From positions 11,956,001 to 12,020,000 of the forward strand of contig NC_056765.1 of the NCBI RefSeq assembly GCF_018687715.1: a stretch of 64,000 nucleotides of DNA, read 5' to 3'. The translations under genes were made by a program, and so were the position numbers. How positions within the stretch are numbered: position 1 is the first letter of the stretch; each line of letters begins with the position of its first letter. Of this stretch, positions 1-12,376 are shown in pieces. The DNA is from Carya illinoinensis (Eukaryota; Streptophyta; Magnoliopsida; Fagales; Juglandaceae). The notes beneath the pieces are model-generated. The model was not told the origin of the DNA. It made no database searches and worked only from the letters and a program-made list of their open reading frames with translations.

Positions 1-99
1 ATCCTTTGGTTTCTGCTGCCCGAGTGAGATGAGGCATGCCTGTAATTTTAAATATTAAAAGAAAAAATTTGAATCATATTAATTTTGGATGCAAAAATT

Positions 100-238
100 A
101 TTTCTATCTCATTTCAATTTATCTCATCTTATTATTATAATTTTTTAGTATTTTTAGACAAAATATAATAAATAATTTAATTTTTTTTAAATTTAAAAAT
201 TAAAAAAATAATATTTTAATAATATTTTATTATTAATG
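100..238. repeat. AT-rich miniature repeat, Fagales-like family
   Basis: This stretch runs through CATCTCA-type pyrimidine motifs into TTTTTAGTATTTTT, ATAATAAATAATTTAA and ATATTTTAATAATATTTTAT. The same order of motifs recurs at 46800-46975, 58535-58750 and 58752-58922. It has no coding capacity and looks like a degraded, hairpin-prone miniature element. The family assignment rests on the internal copies only. Borders are approximate, because no target duplication could be read. Confidence 0.4.
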
Positions 239-924
239 CTACATGCAGTTGTAGAGTGCGTAAGCACTACATAATTATTTTGAAAAAGAGTAGAGTTTAC
301 TATCAAAAAATTAATTTTTTTCATATAAATTTCATATTAACATATTTTTTTCAAAAAAATTATACGGTATTTAAACATTCTACGCCTATAAATATTATTT
401 CTCTTTCTTTTTTATCTTCTCTCCCAAATAACAAATTCAGTACTTTCGCTGATTAAGTTATTGCTGTATCCACGGTTTACGAACCTCCCTATGTCCGAGA
501 CTCAAACTTCAAGTCACATTCGACAGTCGCAGACTCCAAATACGGGGACCATATGTCGAACGCTTGATGCAACGTTGCCAAGGCAATAATTATGTTGATG
601 TAGTTTTATATAATTGGTTAGTTTTATTTTATAATAAAAATTTTTATAATTTAATAAATATTATAAAAGTAATGAATATTTGTAATAAATTATTTATGAT
701 AAAAATATTTATTTACAACAATAATAAAATTATTTTAATAAAAATTAGTCATTTAATTAAAAAATAACTGATAACAAATAAACAATTTTCGTATAATAAA
801 ACCATATGAAACCAAATCGATTTATAAAATTTCTCAAACCGGAAGAGGAGTGAGGCGAATCTTATACCATCCTTCCAGATCTGGGAGTCGACACGTGGCT
901 AAAGGTCCCTTCTTGTTCAAGGCG
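239..924. other. AT-rich intergenic stretch, no gene seen
   Basis: Only short chance ORFs are present. The last 100 bases (about 820-924) are less AT-rich and hold a unique-looking sequence into which the hAT element starting at 933 inserted. The same host sequence resumes after that element. I see no promoter, RNA gene or repeat that I can support here. Confidence 0.5.
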
Positions 925-932
925 CTGGAAAA

Positions 933-1536
933 TAGGGGTGTCAAATCGTGTTAATGGGTAGTGTTCGTGTCGTGTCAAAGCATGTATATTATATTATATA
1001 GCTCAACCCTAACCCGACCCGTTAAGCTTATCGTGTCAAAATCTCAAACCCTAACACGACCCGTTAACATAACGGGTCGTGTCGTGTCAACCCGTTTTAA
1101 CCTATTAGTGAATATTACGAAATAAGTTAACACGACATAATACGATCCGTTTCAAACTATTTATTTAAATAGGTTAAAAGGGTCCGAAATTAACCAGTTT
1201 GACCTAATTAAATTTAGTATAATTTTATATAAATTTAAAAATCACAATATTTATAAAAATTATAAAACTAAATATAAGTCCAAAATTACAATCTAAATAA
1301 TAAAAATATCGATATTAAAATTCTAACAATTTTACTTATAAGTATAAGGGTATAATTGTAACTTTAACTTTCTTAATGTGTCATAACAGGTTGACCCGTT
1401 ATCAACCCGTTAAGCAATCGTGTCTTAACGGGTCAACCCGTTTTAACCCGAACCCGTTAAGACTAAACCCTAACCCGCTATTATCGTGTCGTGTTCGTGT
1501 TGAGTTAACGGGTCGTGTAATATATTGCCACCCCTA
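933..1536. mobile_element. Non-autonomous hAT element, intact ends
   Basis: The left end reads TAGGGGTGTCAA and the right end reads TTGCCACCCCTA, giving inverted ends that differ at one position of 12. Both sides are flanked by the identical 8-bp duplication CTGGAAAA (925-932 and 1537-1544), the hallmark length for hAT transposition. Inside are many copies of CGTGTC/CGGGTC and AACCCGTTAA-type motifs concentrated near both ends, as expected for subterminal transposase-binding repeats. The middle is AT-rich and has no transposase. At 604 bp it must move using a transposase made elsewhere. The exact TSD suggests a fairly recent insertion. Confidence 0.88.
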
Positions 1537-1816
1537 CTGGAAAATAGAGACGGCGCTGTTCGAGGTTCAGGTAGTTTTGCTAGTCCTAGACTCCTAGTCA
1601 CGTTTGTCTTTATCTCGATATATGACAAGAGTACCCTTATCTTGTTCGTAGGGCCAGACAGGCAATTCAAGATTCTGTCCTTAGATCTTTGTCATTGGAT
1701 ATTACTCGATTTGGTAATACATTGGTGTATATGCCCCCACTAAAAAAAATCCCACGAATTTTTGTTTAGTAATTTTGCAAAGAGTAATTTTTGTTTTCTA
1801 TGCTACGGTAGAAAAT

Positions 1817-1998
1817 TTCTATTCATCATCTCTAAACATTACACACTATATTTTTTTATTTTTTAAAATTTTTAAAATTCTATTTTTAATTTTATTCTTC
1901 TTAAACTAATTGAATTCATATACTCATCATTTATATATCACATATTTAATAAAAAATAAATAAAAAAATATGACGTGTAACGTATGAGAATGATGAGT
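1817..1998. repeat. AT-rich inverted-repeat miniature element, copy A
   Basis: The left edge CTATTCATCATCTCTAAACA is matched, inverted and imperfectly, by the right edge around 1978-1998 (ATGAGAATGATGAGTAG). The interior is A/T runs. A second copy with the same edges lies at 47250-47441. It is probably a MITE; the superfamily was not determined because no clear TSD could be read. Confidence 0.45.
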
Positions 1999-2818
1999 AG
2001 CAAAACTTGATACGGTATTATTCTACTTTTATCATATTTTATAAATATAGTCGATTTTATTACTATTGAACCATTTTTTTAATTTTTTTTAAAGAAATTT
2101 TTATGAGCAATATTACCTTATAATATGATAAAAGTGAAATTATTGCAAATGAATAGAGCAGCTTCTGATCAGCTAAAACTTCAGCTCAATTCGTATATAT
2201 TTGATTTGAACTCGTTTGATTTAATAAGTGAGATATTTGTACACATTAATATTGATTCAAATACTAAATAAGTCAAACTTGCATAAAATTGACTCGACTT
2301 GATTTAGGCTTATATACTGAGCTTGTATAAATTTCACTTGGCTCATTTGAACTCATTATAAAGCTAGTAATATATGGATTATTATATATGTGCATATTTA
2401 AAATCTGAAAATCGAAATCATAAAATCTGAAACATTAATAATTTAAAAAGAAAAAAAAAATTAGAATTATAAACATGAAACAAAAAATAAAAATAAAAAC
2501 ATATATTAGAAATGTAAAAATTACAAACATTAAAAGTACTAACCAAGATGAGATTGGGTCATTGGAATCAAGATGAGAATATATCATTAGGTCCTTAGGA
2601 TTATGATTAAGCATATGACATTGAGATTATAAAAGCTAAAAAAAATACAAGCAAAATAATTAGATACCAAAAATTATATAAATACAAAAAACAATTAAGG
2701 GAAAAATTGTGCAAACTAGACAAATGGCAATGGTGGGTCCAATAAACACAAAGTCATATTGTAGCAAGGGTAATCGTAGATGTCGTCTCATGTATCGCTA
2801 CAACAATTAAATTTGAAA
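1999..2818. other. AT-rich non-coding stretch with decayed repeat
   Basis: No gene is seen. About 2160-2370 contains a repetitive-looking run of TTGAACTCGTTTGAT, GACTCGACTTGATTT and GAGCTTGTATAAATTT motifs of the kind found in degraded plant miniature elements, but no ends are recognisable. The remainder is A-rich with short chance ORFs. It borders the 3' side of the hAT transposase relic and may include the decayed terminus of that element. Confidence 0.35.
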
Positions 2819-5035
2819 TTAATACCGATTAAATGAATACAAATAAATTAAAATAATAAAATGAAATCCACGATTACCAGATCCAGGTTGATCACCGACC
2901 TCCTTCTCGTCGGCCTCCTCAAAGTCAAGAACATTCGAAACATGAATTGGGATTCCCTTGATCCAATTCTGAGTGCAAATCAATGTCTCCATAGTGGTAG
3001 CAGATAATGAACTCCGGAATCGATCCAATATGAGCCCTCCGGTGCTAAATGTCGACTCTGAGACTACAATACTAATAGGGATGACCAAAATATGGCGGGC
3101 TATTTTTCCAAAGATGGGATACTTCACGACATTGGTCTTCCACCAAACTAAAATATAAAAATTTTGTGCAAATGGTTGAAGATCTATTACCAAGTATCTG
3201 TCTACCTCCAACTGAGCCTCTGTAGAATGACAAACTATATATAGGGTTGTGCTCCAACCTCTCACCCTAGTCCAACCTACGCCTTTTCCCAACCCTGGCT
3301 TTTGGAGGAGGTGGGAGGTAGGTTTAGGTGCTAGAATATTACCACCCCTAAAGGTTATAAACTCATCAAACAATCTAGCAAGGTTTTCCCTAACTCTTAT
3401 TGCAATAAGCTTTGCTCATGCATTCCCATGCACAATTATCAATCCATATACCATGCCATCAATTTTAAATTGTGGGTCAAGAGCAAAAGTCACATTTAAC
3501 AAAATATTAGACCTACTGAAATCTCTTCAATATTTGTCATACCTCACCCTCATCATCAACTCCATCTCCCACATCCTAATATGGTCATTTGCATACATGT
3601 CATTTAATTCTTCTTTTACCCTACATATTTGCTAATGGAAATGAGGGGATGTAGGGTATAAAAAACCATATAGGCTCCTTGTGACCTCGTAGAAAAGTCT
3701 CAAAAAATCTACAAAAGTAGCAACAACCTCCCAATCATCATCAATAGACTTTTCCAATTCCCCGTGCTCATCACAGTATCTGACATATTGAATGTCTTCA
3801 TCACCTAATAATGCAAATGCCGACTTATATTCTTAGGCCACCTTCAACATAAAAAAAGGTTGAGTTCCTCCTTATAGGAACACTAGTACATAGGCCATTC
3901 TTTGATGTTATGACCGCAGTCCTCATATCAATCTTGAATTTCTCCAATCTAGCAGGAGAAGATCTCACAAGTCTCATAGCAGTTCTGACCCTGGCAATCG
4001 AGTAATTAAGATCTTTCAAATCATCAGTGAAAATTAGATTCAAAATACATACAGCACAGCTCACATGCAAACACTCACTACTCAAAATTGTCTTATTTTC
4101 CCCTCTAAGATAGGTCTTTAGATGTCCCAATGCGACAATATCAGACGAGGCATTATCAATTGTAATTGTCAGAACTAGTGCCAACCCTCACTCTTTTATT
4201 GTCGCCTCCAAGGCCATTCCAACAGTCTCACCATTGTGATCGAAAATTTGGTAAAATTTTAAATTTTTTTGTGTAATGTCCAATCACAATCAACAAAATG
4301 CATAATCAAAGACATATAATTAAAATTTTAGATAGATGTCTAACTATCAGTGGTGAGTCAAACTATTTGACTAGCCAATTGGCCCCTTAACAACTTATTT
4401 TTTGACATAATGTTTTTTATATCCTTTGCCACTGTGTGATGAGAAGGAAGATTAAACTTAGGTTCTAAGTACTTAGAATATACTTGGAACACCCTTTCCC
4501 ATTTACAAACTAAAAAGGTAGCTTATCATGATGACCGTATGAGCTAAGTGTCTCCTGCACTCCTGGAGAACATACATGGCATACCCCTTCAACGTTGCAC
4601 TCCCACTACTTTTATCCGCCATTTTTTTAAATCCAATCTTTGGTCTAAATTAACTTTTCTCTTGTAAAGATTTAATATTGGACTTTTTTTGTATTATTCT
4701 TTTAAGTGTACTTTTAATTGGGATGTACCATATCTCCTATAGTGACATCCATACACTTTTCCACAATGGTTATACTTAGCTTGAGGGTTATTGGGGTCAC
4801 AACCTAATTTGATCAAGTGGGTCCAAAATATTGAAACATGTTTCTTGCTTTGTGGGGGAAAGGCGATAAGGCAAGGGTTCGTATGGCTAGCGTCTGTAGA
4901 TCCGGTAGGGTTAGGTGTTGGGGTTAGAGGTAGGAGAGCTAGCACTAAAATCTGATGGATTTTCCATTTTCCAAAACTGACAAAAATTTGAAATGAAGCA
5001 AACATCACACCAACAACAATTAAATCCATACCCAA
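2819..5035 (-). pseudogene. Decayed hAT transposase (BED finger to hATC)
   Basis: Reading the minus strand, three blocks of one hAT-superfamily transposase are recognisable in the right order. A BED-type zinc-finger-like block sits at 4694-5035 (FWTHLIKLG...KYNHCGKVY). A central block at 3825-4184 has LHVSCAVCILNLI and MRTAVITSKNGLCTSVPIRRNST, the usual segment before the catalytic tail. A C-terminal dimerisation domain (hATC) at 2819-3240 contains WWKTNVVKYPIFGKIARHIL and SESTFSTGG. The blocks are in different frames, with stops between them, so no protein can be made. About 110 GC-richer bases at 3242-3350 interrupt the C-terminal block; they begin TAGGG and end CCCCTA and may be a small nested element. 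Element termini were not identified. Family certain, borders not. Confidence 0.75.
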
Positions 5036-6629
5036 TCACTCCAAACAGATCGAGATTTCATATCAAAACACCAAAATAGATTGGGGTTTCCATATCGAAA
5101 ACCCTAATTTAATAGGGGTTTCGCCCCAAAACAAATTGGGGTTTCAATAATTCAAGGTTTCAGATCGAGGTTTCAATAGTTCCAAATTAATTAAGGGTTC
5201 CAATCTGAAACCATTAATTAATTTAGGGTTTTGAAAAACTTCAAATTAATAAACCCAAATTAATTAGATTTGAAAATCCATATAGTGAGTTGCAACTGAT
5301 AATTCTTGATAAGTTGATGTAGAATATAGAAAAGCATGCATATGCTTTTTATATATTATTTATAATATTGAAATTGGTTAATACTCTTTAAAACTCATGA
5401 ATAAACCATTCGTTGAAATATTAACATTCTCAAGAATCGATGTGACCTTTTGGGTAAGCATTATTTATAGTCTATGCATTTATAATTAGCAAATATTCTG
5501 TGAGATCGACTTCCTTATTTGCAAAAATTGCCAATTTCTTAACCATGAAGAGAAGGAGGTGAGGAAATTGAAGAGTCTATATTTATATATTTTTATAAGA
5601 AAATCTTAAATTTCAAAATTCATGATAAATTAAAAAATTGACTTGGTAATATAATATATGTATGTATATATAGATAATAGTTAGTAAGCACGTCTATATT
5701 TGGGGGCTTAAATTACAACCACTACTTGCACCAAGGCAACAAACCTCACATTTTACTATAAGAGTCCATTTGCACAGTTTCGGAGAATGGCTTGAGTCCT
5801 AGCGGTGTACGATAGATGAACTACAGAGTGGCAAAAAGATTGGCGATTGCAAGGGTTAGAGAGATGAGAGGGATAGGAGATTCTGAGATTGAAAGGAAAG
5901 TAGGGGTCACGAGAGGGGGCATAGGTTAACAAAATCGCGTCATTTTGATATAAGTTGTTTTAAAAAAAAAAATCTCAGTCATCAAAACGATGTTGTTTTG
6001 TCATTGACAAAATGGCATCGTTTTGTTGATTGGAGTATTCTTTTTAATTATAAATTTATAATATATATATATCGTATATAATAAATATATATTCTTTTTA
6101 TATATGGAGGGGTGGGGTAGGGGGTTTTGCAAGGCGGGGTTGAGACCATCTTGGCCCCTGCCCCCACCCCCGCCCCCCTCATTTGCCGGATGACAGTGGG
6201 GTGCAAGGCCCCGTTGAGAGGCCCTACAACATAGTTGAGCCCATCTGAGATATAATTCTTCAGGTATGCTAGACTTGGAAGACATTCTTCGTATTGATCC
6301 TTTAAGCATTAAGATTAAATAGATGTTATAGCATTTTCAGAGAGTTTATGACCTAGTCAAGCTTAAGTGGACAACCTCCACTGTAAGGTATTTTTTGACA
6401 ATGGTAATTTTTTTGTGCTGTAGTACTTGAAGATCATTTTCTTGTTAGCAATGACAATAAGCCGAAAAAAAGGAAGATTTGTGAAGTTCTTTAGAAAATT
6501 AATAAGCCCATTTGAGATAGTGTATTGTTAATCCTTTAGGTATACTAAACTTGACATCCATTCCACATAGTGCTTTGAGTATTAAAGTTGATGGGATGAC
6601 ATATACTTTTTGGGGAGTTTACGACTAAG
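5036..6629. other. Leader-like repeats and GC-rich patch, no gene
   Basis: From 5040 to 5240 the phrase GGGGTTTC/TTGGGGTTTCAATA recurs with variations, looking like a decayed leader upstream of the hAT transposase relic. 5250-6000 is AT-rich without a recognisable gene. 6110-6235 is strongly strand-biased (GGGGTGGGGTAGGGGG, then CCCCTGCCCCCACCCCCGCC) and ends GAGAGGCCCTA. That resembles a hAT terminal region, but no partner end or TSD was found. Confidence 0.35.
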
Positions 6630-6754
6630 GCTGTGTTTGGATGTTGTGGTAAGTTAAATTGTAAATAATAATATTTTATGAGTCTTATTAAGATGAGTTT
6701 AACTTTTTTAGATTAAGATGACTTGAATATATAAGGAAAATAATGTCGTCACTA
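6630..6754. repeat. Truncated copy of the GTTTGGAT AT-rich miniature element
   Basis: It begins GTGTTTGGATGTTGTGG and continues with AAATTGTAAATAATAATATTTTATGAG, the same opening as the longer copies near 58535. It is cut off at the CACTA-type terminus beginning at 6755, which suggests the CACTA element inserted into it. Confidence 0.4.
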
Positions 6755-9700
6755 CAATAAATACTGGCTTTTACCACGGGTTCTTTTTCCATGACAAAAC
6801 ATTGTGGCAAATAGTGTGTAATTGTCACCAAAAATCTTAATGGGAACAAAACCAGCCTTTTACCATGAGATTCTTTCGGTGACAATAATATAGTGATAAT
6901 AGGGATATTTATCACGAATAAATGTATTTTTCCCACTACTGTGTATATTCACAATAAATTAAAGTCCTCGTGGGTTAAAACTTATAACGGCCAATGAATG
7001 TTTTTTCCCAAGAAATTGACATCATTGCAAAACTGGTGACTTACCAGCAATTAGTCCCTCGTGAGTAATTTCCTATTTGCCATGAGCTAATTGATCTTTT
7101 TCCCATGAAATATTGTGGCCTTAAGAATTTTACTCTAATTCCACTAAAATCTTGCGATACCCCGCGTGATACCCCTCTCCCTTTCTTTCCTTTCTTCCCC
7201 AACCCTTTCATTTCTTCCTCAACCCCCGCGCCCCCCACCCCCCCCCCCCCCCCCCTCCAAACTTGTGGCCATCACCATCGCCCTCGCCCTGCGACTACAC
7301 CACCTCTCACCATAGTCGCAACCTCCCCCAATATACAATTAGTCCCCAACCTGTGCAACGTCACCGAGTCAGCTGCAATTTCCTACTTAATGCCCTAGCC
7401 TCCAGAACCACCTCCGTATGCCTCAATTGGTGCATCCCCTCTCTCTCGCAGCTTGGAGACATAATAAACCTCACTATCTTCTCCCTCCATTTTCTCTCTC
7501 TATTGGTGGTATGATTGTGTACCATTTGGGCTGACTTTGATAGCATTGTGTAAGATTTCTCTACTTCTCTCATGATATTGTTGTGGCAAGTCTGATTCAT
7601 GTAATTTTTTCTTATTGTCACAAAAAAATTGGCGATAATTTATAACAATGCCCACTATTTTAGATAGGTGTTTGTGCTGATTAGGTAGCAGCGATTTCTG
7701 CCACGTTTTTGATTTATAAGGACATGCTTTACCAGAATGCTTTAACTCCATGCGTTTTCTATATGGGTTCCATTATAGATCTAAGATAGCTATGCAAATT
7801 ACTGCTGTGTGGTCTGTCTAGAACTCTTTGAAAACAAATCTGTATACAAGAGTCAGCGTGTTTTATTAATGTTAAATCCGAAACCTCAAATGACCATTAC
7901 TTCATGATGCTAATCAGATCTTAAGGAGTCTATACATATTATTATTTGACAACATTATTAATCATCTTGAGCAGTCCCTACAATCAATAAAACCCTGCAT
8001 GTTTTTTCTTTCATTTCCTTTTATGAAAAGAAAAACAGAGGGAGAACTTGATTTATATATGGTATTTAATAACCATAGGTAAGAAGATGATGTGAGTGAA
8101 GAGTCAGTAACCCATAAAAATGTTGAGGTTAAACAAACCCCATGTTTCCCGACGACTGGCAATCTCAATCTTATTATTATTTTTAAAAGTACCTTGGGTC
8201 TGAAGCATAAATAATGACAGAGAGTCACATACCCACCCACATTCCTCAACCATCTAACCAGCTGCTGCATGATAAGGTGGATCCGAGAGTGATGCATTTT
8301 TCCTAGTGAGTCTAAAGCCCCAAATTTGTTTTCTTGAACAGACATGCATGCATACATGGCCAAAGTATAATGTACTGAATACTGGAAAAATCCAAATTAA
8401 AAACTTTGGATAACTTTGGTTATTTTGCTCTTCCTTTTCTTGGAAAGGGAGGTCTCGAGAACTAGTTCTTCTTCCCCCTAATATGAGATAAACGTCATAA
8501 ATCTAGTAAGTTTAATGAGCTAACAATCCAATGGCTGAGGCTTCGCATTTTTTTAATGCAGACTTTTGGTCCAAAATAGCTTATTTCCTTAAGGAATTCA
8601 TGCTGGATAACATAATAAATATTAATCTGAATATTTTTATCCAGTTGGCATGTCATGAGGTATCGTATCATCAACTTTCCATTTAGGCAAACATTTATCC
8701 TGTATGTGGTTGGGATTCATTATATATTTGTTGTGCAACATTAATAATTAGGCAATTTTTGTGAAAGCATTACATTGATGGAGAAGTCTATGGAATGGAT
8801 AAAGTGTCTCTGCTACCAAATCACACAAGAGAAGGGTGATCCAGGCAACACACACAGACATAGAGAAATGCACTCGTGTTGCAACTTTACATTATATATT
8901 ATTTATGTTAATAGTTTAGTGTGGGGATTGGTTGCAACATGTTAAATTTTTGGCCCCTCAGTGAGGGGGTTGTCCTTACTAGTGTTGCTCTTCTACTTAA
9001 GTTGACACGTAAAAAAAATTTGTTTCACATGAGCCAATCAATTAGATATCTGGTGGAGTGTTTTAAGGACATCCATGCATGCATCCATGATATATAAAGG
9101 TATATGCATGTACTACTTATGTATATATAATATGTAAATATTTTGAGATTGATAGATAGAGAGTTAATTTTATCTACCCCATGATCAGATAGGGTTTGCA
9201 TTCCCATCTGGTATAGATGGAATTGCAGTGCATATGCAGTCTAGCATATAAGGAGTATGTTTGGTTATCAACTGAATGTATATTAATTATTTGGCCATAT
9301 CTGGTCCCAACAGTCTGTATATGAATCTCCTTATTAATGTGTCTCAGCTGTAGGAATTAATGAAACCCATCTCCTTCTAGCTTATGTTGCTAGATAGGTG
9401 TTCTTGATGAAAGCAACCTACTTAATGTATATAACCACCTAACAAGAATTCAAAGTGAATTCTAACTTACACATAACTGAGTTGTGTAGTGTATGTTAAA
9501 TATAACCAAACCTGGGATATGCCTAATCTACCACGTATAGCTAGCTATTTTGCTATATATATATGTCAAAATTCCCTCATCATGACAACTAGCTTGTTTT
9601 CACCAGTGATCATTGGTGAATACAAACTATTGTTTAGTATCGGTTGGTGAGGAAACAAGTTTTATCACTTGGTGGGAAAATGGAATTCCCCGTAAATATT

Positions 9701-10560
9701 TTAGGTAGCTTCTTTGAGAAAATTTTTCTTCCCACCAAGCCAATGATGGTAACAAAAATGGTTGCATGTCATTATATTTTCAGTAATGGCCACCAAACGG
9801 AATCATCAGATAAAGACTATTCCCAACACAATTGCCTGGTTGCTAAACCCATTTATATGTGTTGGGAACAAAGAGTTGCCGCATGAATTTTTCGTGGCAT
9901 ATTCAGATTTTCCCACTAATAATAATTTTGGCAGGTAAATTATAAATGCTCATGGATTATATGCCACGAATCTGTTACTAATGAAAGTGATGGAAAAATG
10001 TGTATTGTCACATAACCTGATCTTTTTTTTTGACCAATTATTCTAATGTAAATGCCTAATTGCCACCACACGGTATCCAGGTAAGCTAGTTTTGTCACGT
10101 CCACAACACATGGATAATGAATTTTGGTTACGATATCGGATCATCTATAATACTTATTTCCAACAATGGAAATTGGTGGAGTACAAATTATTCCGACAAG
10201 TATTGAGGTTAATAAAATTAAATTATTACCAGATTAAGTCATCCCAAAAGACTCATAGTCACTACTTATGGAGTGGGTAATGACTTTATACGACTAAACA
10301 TGTCACCAAATGTCTAATGGCTAATACTGTTTTTCGGATTGTGAGTATTGTGACAAACCATGTATCTTTCACCACTTAAGTCTAGTTGTGAACGGAATTT
10401 GCCACGGAGGGCCACAAGTTTTGACACAACTTGTGGCCATGGCAAAAGAACATTTTTCTTGCCAACTAATAGTATTGGTGGATAAAATATTATTGTCTAT
10501 GAATTATATGCCAGCAACGTGTCACCAAGAAAATTGGTGGAAAAAGCTTTATTTCCACAT
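6755..10560. mobile_element. CACTA-type transposon remnant without transposase
   Basis: The left end CACTACAATAAATACTGGC is a typical CACTA terminus. It is followed to about 7130 by many subterminal motifs of the GTGGCAA/TTGCCAC, GTCACCAA and CCACGGG type. A matching field of GCCACGAA, TTGGTGG and GTCACCAA motifs occupies about 9590-10560, as expected for the opposite subterminal region. The interior (7140-9590) holds a C-rich stretch (7180-7260), no recognisable TNPA/TNPD-type gene and only chance ORFs. The right inverted terminus (ending GTAGTG) was not found, so the element is non-autonomous and probably right-truncated. The right border given is the last subterminal motif, not a true end. 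Confidence 0.55.
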
Positions 10561-11195
10561 AGTAACTGCTTATTTCGACCAAAATCCCTCAGGAAAAAAG
10601 AAGAAAAGTCGACATACATCCACAAAAGAAGAAAAGCCAAAAATGGTGAAACTCAAGTTTGGATTTTTCAAATGAAGAAGCAGTCTACAATTCTTGCAAC
10701 ATTTTCAAAGACTTGAAGAATAGGACTTAAATGGACGAGCAAAGAGAAATATTAAAGTTTGAATGGCGCCAGTCTTGGACATGGTAGGTGAAGACAATTT
10801 TTTTTTGTTTTTTTAAACTGCGTACCACGTCAGTACGTTTTATATACCTCGTATTTTGTAAGCATTTATCTTCTTCTTTACAAAATATTCAGTCATGTCC
10901 GAATCATTTGAGGCCTCTTTTATCTATTTCCTCCATAAATGGTCCAAGAGTGTCAATGTAAAAATGTTAGAGTTTGCATGTACTTGTGATGAAACCTAGT
11001 CTATGTGAGCTTTAATTTTTTAGAGTTGAGTCACATGACAGACTACTATGAGACTAAAAAAAAATTGAGTTTAACTTATTTGAGACAACAAATGGCTCCA
11101 TTGAAGTATGTGTTGATCATTGTATTGAACATGTAGCTAGCTTTAATTTTATAAAGTAATCTAGAGAAGTGGTGAAAAATGAAAAGATTTTGTCA
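10561..11195. other. Non-coding spacer before LINE relic
   Basis: No gene is recognised. The sequence is AT-rich with purine-rich patches (AAGAAGAAAAG near 10600). From about 11100 it probably merges into the untraceable 5' part of the LINE relic that becomes readable at 11196. Confidence 0.35.
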
Positions 11196-11678
11196 TGGAA
11201 ATCGCCACCAATTGACTATGTAAAACTGAATTTTGATGGAGCTCTCTTTAGGAAAATGGGAGCTGCTGGAGTGGGGATAATCCTTAGAGATGAAAAAGGG
11301 GCTGTTTTGTTTGCTTCGAATAGGAAGGAAGTTTAGGGGTTTTCAATTGATGATATTGAAACTTTAGCAACATTAAGAGGGTTACAGATGATTTTACACA
11401 TGGGATTTACTAAGTTACAACTGGAAGGGGACTCTTTGACGATCGTTGAAGCCATAAATTCTCAAGGTCAAAATTTCACAACTCATGAGTCTTTGGTAAT
11501 GGAGGTTTAATGTTTGTTCACTGTTTTTACTTTTTAGATGGTTGATATCATTCATGTGGGAAGGCAAGGGAATGACACAGCACACCTGCTAGCACAACAT
11601 GCTAAATGGATAGAAGATTCATGTCAATGGTTGCATTCTTATCTAGATTTTCTTTCTAATAGGGTGCTTATAGACTAA
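11196..11678 (+). pseudogene. RNase H relic of a 5'-truncated LINE
   Basis: The plus strand encodes the plant LINE-type RNase H domain: VKLNFDGAL, AAGVGIILRDEKG, LEGDSLTIVEAIN and, after a frameshift, GNDTAHLLAQHAKWIED. This is the order seen in the C-terminus of the intact element at 12279-17883 (VKVNWDAAV, GAGVVIRDSEG, LEGDSQLIVNAVN, SNGIAHKLAKLA). An in-frame TAG after RKEV, a second stop after LVMEV and a frame change before the final segment show it is dead. Only the 3' end of the element is present, which fits the 5' truncation common for LINE insertions. A single-copy host RNase H-like gene is less likely, because no other exon is visible. Confidence 0.75.
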
Positions 11679-12278
11679 TTAGCAGTATATGTCTTTGGTT
11701 CTGGGATGGGATTTTCATTTCTTCTATTGTTTCATCTACAATGGCAGAACCAAGAATTTTATTGAGGGGAGGCCAACTTTTTTAATGTGTGACACATTTA
11801 TGTAAAATAAAAAGAGATAAATCTTAATCTTAATTTCATGAAAAATCATTAAACTTTATATATATATATATAAATTATATCTCAATAATTTGATATACAC
11901 ATGTAGAAACAAAATTCTTAAAACAAAACTTAAGATTTGTTTTCAGATTTTTGATGACAGTGTTTCATAAAATAAAACCCATTCATTATTATTTTTGAAA
12001 TGAAATTTGTAGAATTTATTTCTTCATTGAAACCATCAAGTAAGAAGCTCATATTTCATTCTAGTTTATTAAGTTTCATATAAAATCTAGATATTTTAGT
12101 GTCATATTAAGCATATAATAATACTACAATTGATATCTTAAATAAATAAATAAAATTCTTGCTCAATTAAGTCTAAATCATCAAACTTCTAAACTATTTT
12201 TTATATAAATCATCAGCACTAAATGATTTTTCTTCTATTTATTTCACTTTGTATTGTATCTTAAGAAGCCTAATATTA
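11679..12278. other. AT-rich target region of the LINE insertion
   Basis: No gene is seen. The stretch around 11740-11800 (GCAGAACCAAGAATTTTATTG, then GGGGAGGCCAAC) and the sequence after the LINE near 17970-18120 (GAAGGGGCCATAGAAAAT) look like two halves of one older repeat split by the LINE. The last 16 bases (12263-12278) are the 5' target-site duplication of the LINE. Confidence 0.45.
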
Positions 12279-12376
12279 GAGTCTTCTCTGAGCTTTCTCT
12301 GGAGAGAAAGGTTGGGTGAAGGGATAGTCTCGGCTGCTCTTAGAGTGGGGGAGGAGGAGTCTACTTTCAGGCAGAG

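Noticed and set aside
3242..3350. Nested hAT MITE within the transposase relic
   Set aside because: TAGGG...CCCCTA ends and a GC-rich core fit, but the flanks show no 8-bp duplication, so it is only mentioned.
6110..6240. Terminus of a hAT element (GGGGCGGGGG-type repeats ending GGCCCTA)
   Set aside because: No second terminus and no target duplication could be paired with it.
7239..7256. Poly-C tract as a functional element
   Set aside because: Probably simple low-complexity sequence in the CACTA interior; its length may also be affected by sequencing error.
7962..8363. 133-residue minus-strand ORF
   Set aside because: No recognisable domain, an unlikely composition, and it lies in the non-coding middle of a CACTA-like element.
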